Shown here piece by piece: positions 23,207 to 32,536 of a DNA stretch of 64,000 nt. The notes under the pieces are model-generated. The model did not search any database. It saw only the letters and a program-made list of their open reading frames with translations, and had not been told where the DNA came from. Positions within the stretch are counted from its first letter, which is position 1. Each line of letters starts with the position of its first letter. This DNA is from Asterias amurensis (lineage: Eukaryota; Echinodermata; Asteroidea; Forcipulatida; Asteriidae). Both the position numbers and the translations under genes were made by a program. The stretch covers positions 23,198,001-23,262,000 of the forward strand of contig NC_092650.1 of the NCBI RefSeq assembly GCF_032118995.1. Direction: 5' to 3'.

Positions 23207-23744
23207 TAGATGAACGAAACTCGTTACGGGTCCCAACTATAACTCATAGATTTATATGGAATATAGTTGGCTTTCCCCCGACTTTCACCTCTGTGGTTAT
23301 CAGTCCCTAACTGATTGCGTGGATTTCTTCCCACATCTAAAACTAAACATTTCTGCTTATTTTTGTTCATGTTGTTGGCGCTCACTGGCTGTGCAAAAAA
23401 ATAAAGCAAAGTGAAAATACAAACAAACTAAACAGATGTCTCATCATTAATAGTCGTTCAGTGTCTAAACTATCGTTTTACCTTCCTAGTTGACAGGGAA
23501 AGTACAAATATATATTTAAAAAATGTGTACCATTAATTTGGTAAAAATAATGTGAAAAAAATGGATTTTCAGCACTCGAGTCGATTAAAGATGCACGCGA
23601 GATAGTTACAGCGCCCTCAACATTCTACAAAAAAATAATCGTCTAGAGTGAACTCAAATAATTAATAACTATATGAAAAAGTTCTTAATAACTGTTCATG
23701 TTTGTTGATGAAACTGATTTGTTGAAGTACGTTGACAGCAGCTT
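23207..23744. other. Unassigned spacer
   Basis: Between the Tc1 relic and the minisatellite. No gene or repeat recognised. Confidence 0.3.
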
Positions 23745-24642
23745 CAACATAATGTGCAGAGTATCCGTGTCCACTAATGTGCAGAGTATCCGTGTCCACT
23801 AATGTGCAGAGTATCCGTGTCCACTAATGTGCAGGATATCCATGTCAACTAATATGCATGGTATCCGTAAGGGTATCCGTGTCCACTAATGTGCAGGGTA
23901 TCCATGTCCACTAATGTATAGGGTATCCATGTCAACTAATATGCATGGTATCCGTAAGGGTATCTGTGTCCACTAATGTCCAGAGTATCCGTGTCCACTA
24001 ATGTGCAGGGTATCCATGTCAACTAATATGCATGGTATCCGTGAGGGTATCCGTGTCCACTAATGTGCAGGGTATCCGTGTCCACTTATGTGCAGAGTAT
24101 CCGTGTCCACTAATGTGCATGGTATCCGTGTCCACTAATGTGCAGAGTATCCGTGTGCACTAATGTATAGGTTATCCGTGTCCACTAATGTGCAGAGTAT
24201 CCGTGTCCACTAATGTGCAGAGTATCCGTGTCCACTAATGTATAGGTTATCCATATCCACCAATGTACAGGGTATCCATGTCAAGTAATGTGCAGGGTAT
24301 CCGTGTCCACTAATGTGCAGGGTATCCATGTCAACTAATGTGCAGGGTATCCGTGTCCACTAATGTGCAGGATATCCATGTCAACCAATGTGCAGGGTAT
24401 CCGTTTCCACAAATTAATGTGCAGGATATCCGTGTGCACTAATGTGCAGGGTATCCATGTCAACTAATGTGCAGGGTATCCGTGTCCACTAATGTGCAGG
24501 ATATCCATGTCAACCAATGTGCAGGGTATCCGTTTCCACAAATTAATGTGCAGGATATCCGTGTGCACTAATGTGCAGGGTATCCGTGTCCACTAATGTG
24601 CAGGGTATCTGTGTCCACTAATGTGCTGGGTGTCCGTAGGCG
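23745..24642. repeat. 25-bp minisatellite overlapping the gene 2 stop
   Basis: About 35 copies of a unit such as ccactaatgtgcagggtatc plus cgtgt (25 bp), with 24-27-bp variants and a higher-order block (caaccaatgtgc..tttccacaaatt) repeated near 24385 and 24505. The last unit (24614-24640) is coding on the minus strand: it holds the final codons and TAG of gene 2 and matches the repeat at about 19 of 21 positions. Confidence 0.9.
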
Positions 24643-24823
24643 ACTGTTTGAGGGTGATTTTGTGAGTAGACCACAGTAGTCTGTGGAGGGGGTGGGCTTT
24701 TGCAGCAGCAGTGGTAGCAACAGCAGATACAGCAGATGCAAACGGAAATGGCAAAGACGATGATGCCGACGACGATGGCGATGAACACCCCTAGTCCCCA
24801 TTGTAATAGTCCACCACTCCCAT
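24618..24823 (-). CDS. Gene 2 exon 2: TM helix, Cys cluster, tail, stop TAG
   Basis: Acceptor ..ttcttcctgcag. Starts phase 1 with DGSGGLLQWG, then a helix (VFIAIVVGIIVFAISV) and the Cys-rich YHCCCK block. The LQWG motif just before the helix is shared with genes 5 and 7; gene 4 has MQWG. Confidence 0.82.
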
Positions 24824-27800
24824 CTGCAGGAAGAATTTTTTTGAGTAAATATTTTAATATTAAAATGTTAAAGCCATTGGACACTTTCGGTAAACAGTAT
24901 TTTCCAAAGGCCAGCACTTCGTGTATCACAACTTATAAAACAACAAACCTGTGAAAATTTAGGCTACTAAATCTGTCATCAGAGTCATGAGAAAATAACG
25001 GGAAGACCCACCCTTGTTTCCGCACGTTTCGCCGTGTCATGACATGTGTTTACATAAATCCGTAATTCTCGATGTCGAGAGTTAGTGATTGTTTTATTGT
25101 TTTCTCAAAAAGTAAAGCATTTCATGGAACAATATTTCAAGAGAAGTCTTTCACCATAACCTTCTGTAAACCCTGTAAGTTGTTTGTAAATCTGTGAACT
25201 TTAATTTTTTTTCTGTTCCGAAAGTGTATAATGGCTTTAAAGATGATTGAATGTTCCACTGGAAAAAAAAGCCTTTCTGACATTCAAACTTTTCGGTGAA
25301 ATTTTTTTCTGACATTCAAATTTTTCGGTGAAAAAATTACTTCTTTTTCTCAAACTATACATTATTTCAAAAGGGGTCGCTTCTAGCCGTTGCTTTTATA
25401 ATATCAACAGCTCCCAGTGCTCTTAAAATACACCGGACGAACAGTTTTGGTAATTGTCAAAGATCAGTCTTCTCACTTGGTGTATCTCAACATAACATGC
25501 ATAAAATAATAAACCTGTAAGAATCACTTGGTCTTCGAAGTTGCAAGATAACAATGAAAGAAAAAAAACATTGTCACACGAAGTTGTGTGCGTTTAGATG
25601 CTTGATTTCGAGACCTCAAATTCTAAACTTGAGGGCTCGAAATCAAATTCGTGGAAAATTACTTCTTTCTCGAAAACTACGTCACTTCAGGGGGAGCTGT
25701 TTCTCACAACGTTTTATATTTTTATCAACCTCTCCCTTTTACTCGTAATCAAGAAAGGTTTTATGATAACAATTTGTTTGAGTAATTACCAATAGTGTCC
25801 TCTGCCTTTAAAGACACCGGAAAAACTCTATTTGTAATTGTCAAAGACCAGTCTTCTCATTTGGTGTATCTTAACATACGCATAAAACAACAAACCTGTA
25901 AGAAATTTGAGTTGGTCATCGAAGTTGCGAGATAATAATGAAAGAAAAAACACCATTGTCACACGAAGTTCTGTGCTTTTAGATGCTTGATTTCGAGACC
26001 TCAAATCCTAAACTTGAGGGCTCGAAATCAAATGTTGTGGAAAATTACTTCTTTCTCGAAAACTACGTTACTTCAGAGGGAGCCGTTTCTCACAACGTTT
26101 TATACTGTCAACCTCTCCCCATTACTCGTTACCAAGTAAGGTTGTATGCTAAACAATTTTTTGAGTAATAACCAATAGTGTCCACACTGTCTTTTTGTAT
26201 GTCAGTTAACTTAAATCCTCCGATACCCCGCCCCTGTCATAAGTTACACAAATGACATCATGCAGCAAGTCGATTGTCGGGAATAAAAGTGAATAACTCA
26301 TTGATAATGTTGATTTCATATCTTTGGCAATGCTATTTATAACATTTACATTGGATAGACAGTTTGACAAATAAATCTTGAAAAATATAAATTTCAAATT
26401 TGCTTCAATGCCAATGTAACCGCAGTATGTTTGTGCATACGCCTATGTAGAAAGTGTTTGTTTTAGCTGGAGATTCCGAGGGGGCATAGGCCTACTTCCT
26501 GGGGGTTAAAGGAACACGTTGCCTTGGATCGGTCGAGTTGGTCTTTGAGAAGCGTGTGTAACCGTTTGTTATGAAATGCACATGGGTTAAAAGATGTTGT
26601 AAAAGTAGCATATAATGATCCACACAAACATGCCTCGAAATTGCACGGTTTTCCTTCGTCGACTAACACGGTCGGCCATTTATGGGAGTCAAAATTTTGA
26701 CTCCCATAAATGGCCGACCGTGTTGGTTCGCACAGTAAAAGGCAAACCTCGCAAATTCGAGGCAAACTTGTGTGAATCATTGTATTCTACTTTTAAAACA
26801 TCTTTCTAACCATATGCATTTTTAAAAAAATGGTTACAAACGCTTTTTATAGACCAACTCGTCCGATTCAGGGCAACGTGTTCCTTTAATACATTTAACT
26901 GTTGAACCCCTTCGCATGTTTTTGTTTTACTATTCAAGTGGTTGGATTACCTTTAAAGACACTGGGCACTATCGGTAATTGTCAAAGTCTAGTCTTCTCA
27001 CTTGCTGTATCACAAAATATACTCATAAAATAACAAACCTGTGAAAATTTGAGCTCAATCGGTCGTCGAAGTTGCAAGATAATAATGAAAGAGAAAACAC
27101 CCTTGCAACACGAAGTTGTGTGCTTTCAGATGCTTGATTTCGAGACCTCAAATTCTAAACTTGAGGTTTCGAAATCAAATTCATTTGAATGATTACTTCT
27201 TTCTCGAAAACTACGTTACTTCAGAGAGAGCCGTTTCTCACAATGTTTTATACTACCAACCTCTCCCCATTACTCGTTACCAAGTGAGGTTTTATGCTAA
27301 TAATTATTTTGAGTAATTACCAATAGTGTCCACTGCCTTTAAATATGCTATGTCAGATTTTTGGCCGATTTGACACACAAAAATTTATTTAAAATTCAAT
27401 AGGTATTTTGAAGGGGGTCGAGAAAGTTACAAGCTTTCATTTTAGCCATTGCTCGAAAAAGTCCGCCAATTATTAGTAGCAGTGAAATAAAGTGCTCAAA
27501 ATTTGTTTTTTTCGGGATCCCGACAATATATCACGTGCCCAATTCTTATGTGTTTTATAAGAAACGTTTTGAATTTCGTTCATGGTTCCTGACCATTAAA
27601 AGTAAAAGTTGATTTGTTCTGACATAGCATCTGTAAGCTGAACAAAAGATGCATTGACGTCATAAAAGCGTTTGGAAACAAAACTGACTGTGGGTGTGCC
27701 GAACAAAAGATTTCTATTGCAACTCGCTGCCATGCATTATATCAATATTTCTAGGTAAAATATGTTCAATGTCAACATAGCAAAAACATCCTTGACCAAA

Positions 27801-29893
27801 CACATCCGTCGTCATTGAAATAACTATACCCATTTTCCAACATAAACATTTTCAGCACGTATTTATGTTAGTCTTATTAAAGGAACACGTTGCCTTGGAT
27901 CGGTCGAGTTGGTCTTTGAAAAGCGTTTGTAACCGTTTGCTATAAAATGCATATGGATAGAAAGATGTTGTAGAAGTAGAATACAATGATCCACACAAAC
28001 ATGCCTCGAAATTGCGTGGTTTTCCTTTTACCTTGTCGACTAACACGTCGGCCATTTATGGGGGTCAAAATTTTGACTCCCATAAATGGCCGACCATGTT
28101 AGTTCGCACAGTAGAAGGAAAACCACGCAATTTCGAGGCAAACTTGTGTGGATCATTGTATTCTACTTTTAAAACATCTTTCCAACCATATGCATTTTAT
28201 AAAAAACGGTTACAAACGCTTTTGTTTTGACCAACTCGTCCGCTCCAAGGCAACGTGTTCCTTTAAAGGAACACGTTGCCTTGGATTGGTCGAGTTGGTC
28301 TTTGAAAAGCGTTTGTAACCGTTTTTTATAAAATGCATATGGGTAGAAAGATGTTGTAAAAGTAGAATACAATGATCCACACAAACATGCCTCGAAATTG
28401 CGTGGTTTTCCTTTTACCTCGTCGACTAACACGTCGGCCATTTATGGGGGTCAAAATTTTGACTCCCATAAATGGCCGACCGTGTTAGTTCTCACAGTAG
28501 AAGGAAAACCACGCAATTTCGAGGCAAACTTGTGTGGATCATTGTATTCTACTTTTAAAACATCTTTCCAACCATATGCATTATATACAAAACGGTTACA
28601 AACGCTTTTGTTTTGACCAACTCGTCCGATCCAAGGCAACGTGTTCCTTTAAGGAACACGTTGCCTTGGATCGGTCGAGTTCGTCTTTGAAAAGCGTTTG
28701 TAACCGTTTGTTATAAATTGCATATGGTTATAAAGAATGTTTTAAAAGTAGAATACAATGATCCACACAATTATGCCTCGAAATTTGGCGGTCTTCATTT
28801 TACCTCGTCAACTAACACTGTCGGCCGTTTATGGGAGTCAAATTTTTGACTCCAATGGCCGACCGTGTTAGTTCACGACGTAGGTCTATAAGGATAACCA
28901 CGCAATTTCGAGTAATATTTGTGTGGATCATTGTAATGGTTACAAACGCTTTTCAAAGACCAACTCGTCCAAACCAATGCTAATTTCTGAACTCTTCACT
29001 CATGCTCTACCGCTGTGCAACCAGTAAACTTATCGCTCGGTAATAATTTTACCTAAAAAGTGCGGCTACCCTTTGAAATAAAATGTTTACAGGTTTACTT
29101 GTAATGTGTCAACTATACATATATAAAGGATTAAAACAACCGAGCAGTTCCAAAAACCAAATGATACGCATTTACGTCAAAAACATGTCCTTTTTAATCG
29201 GTACAAAGTGTAAGCCTACCTCGCGTTTGTTCCATTCACTGGAAACTTTATGTTATTACCCGTTTATGTTTTTGTTCAAAAGGGTTTTCGATACCTTTTG
29301 TAGATCAAGTTGTTGGCCATGACATTTATCCCTACTCACTGTGAGTGAAAGTGTATGTAATATTATTTACTTGTATAGAAGTTTCAGCTTCATTACCGTC
29401 ATGTTTTTGTGAAAACAAAGTGAAAGTCACAGAGAAATGTCTTCAGGAGAGTCGTGTCAAGTAAATACTGGTAAATTTGTTTTACATGCTGAAACAATGT
29501 TCGTCTACTGAGAGGAAACTATTTTCGTGAGAGTGTGAACTAATTTCTCAAAAACTACAGCACATCAGCAAGTAATACAGGGAAGCTTTGCAACTTCGAT
29601 CGTTATCTTCAAATCGTGATAAGATTGTTGAATTAATCTGTGGACATTGTGTTTTGTGTCCTACAAAACGTACTCCAAAACCCTTCATAGGGTACTTGTT
29701 ACCACCATTATCCTCAAATCGTAATCTTCTGACATTGAGTTTTGTGTGTGACGTTCCAAAGTACCCAAACCCTTGGTGATGAGAAATTCCCAATCTTACC
29801 GTAAAACACAATGGCCTCAACGCCGTCGAAAAACAGCACAACCAGACACAAGAATGCCACCAGAAATCCCTTCGGAACAAACTTCGTCGTCAT
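24618..29893 (-). CDS. Gene 2: short signal-TM paralogue without CUB or LDLa
   Basis: Two exons: signal 29893-29800 and TM/tail 24823-24618, giving about 99 aa (an alternative upstream ATG at 29923 adds 10 residues). After predicted signal cleavage only a stub of about ten residues (..FYDGSGGLLQWG) precedes the helix, then CICCICCCYHCCCK and a tail with PPPP but no PPxY, ending GHPAH. I read the 5-kb intron for CUB or LDLa exons and saw only foldback elements. The gene is paralogous to the larger array members by its TM exon. The stop codon lies inside the first unit of a 25-bp minisatellite. It could be a real mini-receptor or adaptor, or a decayed gene that lost its ectodomain exons. Confidence 0.65.
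24868..25241. repeat. Family B foldback copy 2
   Basis: Complete; starts 45 bp from the gene 2 TM-exon acceptor, inside the intron. Confidence 0.75.
25422..25810. repeat. Family A foldback, complete
   Basis: Orientation b; shares its final TTTAAAG with the next copy. Confidence 0.8.
25811..26191. repeat. Family A foldback, complete
   Basis: Orientation b, head-to-tail with the preceding copy. Confidence 0.8.
26506..26888. repeat. Family C foldback copy 1 (defining description)
   Basis: About 383 bp, near-perfect hairpin. Ends TTAAAGGAACACGTTGCCTT / complement. The centre is the palindrome cggccatttatgggagtcaa / ttgactcccataaatggccg. Both arms carry tgtaaccgtttgt, atgcatatgg and cctcgaaattgc segments. 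Confidence 0.85.
26951..27342. repeat. Family A foldback, complete
   Basis: Orientation b; its end abuts a family J element. Confidence 0.8.
27343..27640. repeat. Family J foldback copy 2
   Basis: Ends GCTATGTCAGATTTTTGGCC and tctgacatagcatct. Interior is the reverse of the 5872 copy. Confidence 0.65.
27878..28263. repeat. Family C foldback, first of three in tandem
   Basis: Complete hairpin; its end and the next start share gtgttcctttaaaggaacac. Confidence 0.85.
28264..28650. repeat. Family C foldback, second of three in tandem
   Basis: Complete and very similar to the preceding copy over the whole unit, suggesting tandem duplication rather than independent insertion. Confidence 0.85.
28651..28980. 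repeat. Family C foldback, third of three, diverged
   Basis: Central palindrome is decayed (tttatgggagtcaaatttttgactccaatgg) and the right end is shortened. Confidence 0.75.
28981..29544. other. Unassigned gene 2 intron DNA
   Basis: No CUB, LDLa or repeat signature seen on either strand. Confidence 0.35.
29545..29785. repeat. Family D foldback, right half only
   Basis: ctcaaaaactacagcacatc..gggaagctttgcaactt..tgtggacattgtgttttgtgt..aagtacccaaacccttgg. It ends beside the gene 2 signal-exon donor. Confidence 0.6.
29800..29893 (-). CDS. Gene 2 exon 1: signal peptide
   Basis: MTTKFVPKG followed by FLVAFLCLVVLFF and DGVEA, then donor G|gtaaga, phase 1. An in-frame upstream ATG (29923) could also start the protein. 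A perfect 28-bp tandem duplication lies 42-98 bp upstream of the 29893 ATG. Confidence 0.68.
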
Positions 29894-29934
29894 CTTCAGA
29901 CTTTTGACTCTCCCAAAACTCAAGAACGATCTAA

Positions 29935-29990
29935 ATATTCCGGAAAGTCTAGTCTCTTTAAGATATTCCGGAAAGTCTAGTCTCTTTAAG
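29935..29990 (-). promoter_or_regulatory. 28-bp perfect tandem duplication upstream of gene 2
   Basis: Copies at 29935-29962 and 29963-29990 are identical. Each contains ATTCCGGAAAG, which has an ETS-type CCGGAA core in a TTCCGGAA palindrome. A promoter role is inferred from position only. Confidence 0.4.
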
Positions 29991-30475
29991 ATGAAATCTT
30001 GTTCAGAAAAACCCTACGTTTGATGCTGCAGTCCTCTGAACGTTTACCGAAGCTATAATGACTTGGCCAAATTGTGGTAGTCCTTGCTATTTATTTTGCA
30101 CGCAGGCCTAAAAATAATAACAATTTTTTTGTATTGTCCCAAATCAAACAACTTCTCTTGTGAAGTTCCATTGTGCAGTGATATTGTTTGGCATGCATGA
30201 TTAACTTTGTTATGTTATTGCTTGTAAATCATTGAGCCTCCTTTTAATATTGTTTTTAGTCTACAAACAAAACTACTAGTAGCCTACCACGCACATCTCC
30301 TTTACCGCAGGAAGAGATACTACTTTATTCGGTGAACGATATGCTGTTTTAACAATAACTTTATTGGTTCTTTTGTTGTGCTTTTTTAATAGTTTTGTTC
30401 AGTGCTGTATTCGGGAGGTATGAACAAAAGTAAAACAAACGCACCCAACAAACACACAGTATGAATTAGACTGAG
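29991..30475. other. Spacer upstream of gene 2
   Basis: No gene recognised. Immediately behind the 28-bp duplication; may include distal promoter. Confidence 0.3.
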
Positions 30476-30856
30476 TTAAAGGCAGTGGACACTATTGGTA
30501 ATTACTCAAAATAATTGTTAGCATTAAACCTCACTTGCTAAAGAGTAATGGGGTTGGCAGTATAAAACATTGTGAGAAACGGCTCCCTCTGAAGTGGAGT
30601 AGTTTTCGAGATAGAAGTAGTTTCCACGAATTTGATTTCGAGATCTCAAGTTTAGAACTTGAGTTCTCGAAATCAACCATCTAAACGCACACAACTTCGT
30701 GTGACAAGGGTGTTTTTTTTTTCTTTCATTATTATCTCGCAACTTCGATGACCGATCGAGCTCAAATTTTCACAGTTTAGTTATTTCTTGCACATGTTGA
30801 GATACACCAACTGTGAAGGCTAGTCTTATGTTGGCAAAGTGTCCACTCATTTTAAA
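30476..30856. repeat. Family A foldback, near complete
   Basis: Orientation a; the far end is degraded (gtgtccactcattttaaag). Confidence 0.75.
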
Positions 30857-31017
30857 GAGAAAACAAAATTTAAGTTCACGTCAAACAAGGCCACTGTTGG
30901 TAATGGTTAACATTGAAAGGCTATTGAAAGAAAGCATTTATCAGGAAAGCTGAGTGTACGAATTAATTATTCTTCTAACAATAGGGAAACATTCACCAGA
31001 CTAGAAGTTCCATAGAG

Positions 31018-31350
31018 ATGCAGGTATTTGTAATAAGGCTATTGGAATGGCTCTTTGTTTTAAGCATTTTGCAAAGTTTCAGCTTCAATCGGCTGTTGAC
31101 TTCGATTCCAGCCTTTAAAAACCCAATGTTGAAGCATAGTTGCTTTAAAGCGGGAAGGTGTCAACTTGCATTTGTTGAAGATCTAACAAAAACAGTCAGC
31201 CATTGGCTCCAGGATGTTTTGTGTTATGTATACGACTGGTTCCATGCTGATATTCACACATCGAATAATGAATACAACGCTGCTGAATCCGGGACATCTC
31301 ATGGCAGTACCGAAATAGAAAGTATAAATTCACTGTACAAACTTATATGA
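31018..31350 (+). other. Unrecognised 110-codon plus-strand ORF
   Basis: Starts with a hydrophobic stretch (LLEWLFVLSILQSFSF) and runs into the minisatellite at its 3' end. No domain recognised, no splice or promoter support, opposite strand to the array. Possibly chance; included because it lies between genes 2 and 3 in DNA without a named repeat. Confidence 0.15.
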
Positions 31351-32340
31351 ATGTCCAACGTCCAATAGCAATAGAAAGTAAACATTCACTCTATACACGT
31401 GTGTGAATGTCCAATGTCCACTAACTCACTCTATACGCGTGTGTGAATGTCCAGTGTCCACTATAAGTAGACATTCGCTGTACAGACCTATGTGAATGTT
31501 CAAAGTCCAATATTAAAATAGAAAGTGGATTATCCAAGCTTCACTTCTGATTCTCATAATGATGTTCCCCCTTAGCCTAACATGGAATGATTTAAGCAAT
31601 CTTTTAATTATTCTGGTGCTGGTACGTATATGGAACAAGTTACCTAAGGCCCAAAATGATTGGTGGTTTAAAAACAAATGCATAAACAAATGTGAATGTC
31701 CAATGTCCAATATCAAGCTATCAATTAAAGTAAATATTCGCTGTACCAAGCTGTGCGAGTGTTCAATATCCAATATCAAAATAGAAAGTAGACATTCAGT
31801 CTATAAACGTGTGGGAATGGCCAATGTCCAATATTAAACATACAAAGTATACATTCGCTGCACAAACCCAGGTGAATGTTCAATACAAAAATAGAAAGTA
31901 GACATTCAATCTATAAATTCTTTGTGAATGTCCACTGTCCAATATCCAACTAACAAAGTATAATATAATAATTCGCTCGTACAAACCTATGTGAAAGTTC
32001 AATATCCACTATCGAAATAATTATAATGCATAGACAATCAATCCATAAACTTGTGTGAATGTCCAATGTTCAATATGAAACCAAACGTTGTACAAACCTA
32101 TAGTATTATGTGAATGTTCAATATCCAGTATTGAAATAATTATAATGCATAGACAATCAGTCCATAAACTTGTGTGAATGTCCAATGTTCAATATCAAAC
32201 CAAACGTTGTACAAACCTATAGTGTTATGTGAATGTTCAATATCCAATATTGAAATAATAGACAATCAGCCGCTGTACAAACATGTATGTAAATGTCCAA
32301 TGTCCAATATCGAAATAGTTGAATGTCCAACATCAAACCA
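31340..32340. repeat. Degenerate minisatellite behind gene 3
   Basis: Units of about 45-75 bp built from tgtgaatgtccaatgtccaa, aatagaaagtagacattc and ctgtacaaacctatg; roughly 15-17 copies, interrupted by about 150 bp of other sequence near 31540-31690. It ends about 60 bp from the gene 3 stop. Confidence 0.8.
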
Positions 32341-32402
32341 ACTTTTCTGATACATCTTTCGGTGCGCCCTCTCTCGTTGGGTGCTACCCACCAATACAAT
32401 CT

Positions 32403-32536
32403 TTAGCAGCAATCGTCACAAGACATCACAATCACCATGCACAGCAACACCGTAACCACCATGACGATGCCGAGGACAGTGACAACCACACCGGTTATCC
32501 ACGGCAGGGGGTTGATGATTCTGTCAAATATCTCAT
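32403..32536 (-). CDS. Gene 3 exon 3: TM helix with CDDCC end
   Basis: Acceptor ..aatttcctcgcag. Encodes EIFDRIINPLPW, a helix rich in V/L/I/M, and SCDDCC then TAA. The juxtamembrane acidic stalk resembles the paralogues; the tail does not. Confidence 0.65.

Noticed and set aside
23745-24642. CRISPR-like regular repeat array
   Set aside because: Contiguous 25-bp tandem repeats without spacers in a eukaryotic intron/gene context; a minisatellite.
26463-28716. Recurring ORFs reading CLCGSLYSTF / SAIYGGQNFDSHKW
   Set aside because: Translations of the family C hairpin arms; same peptide appears from both strands because the DNA is palindromic.
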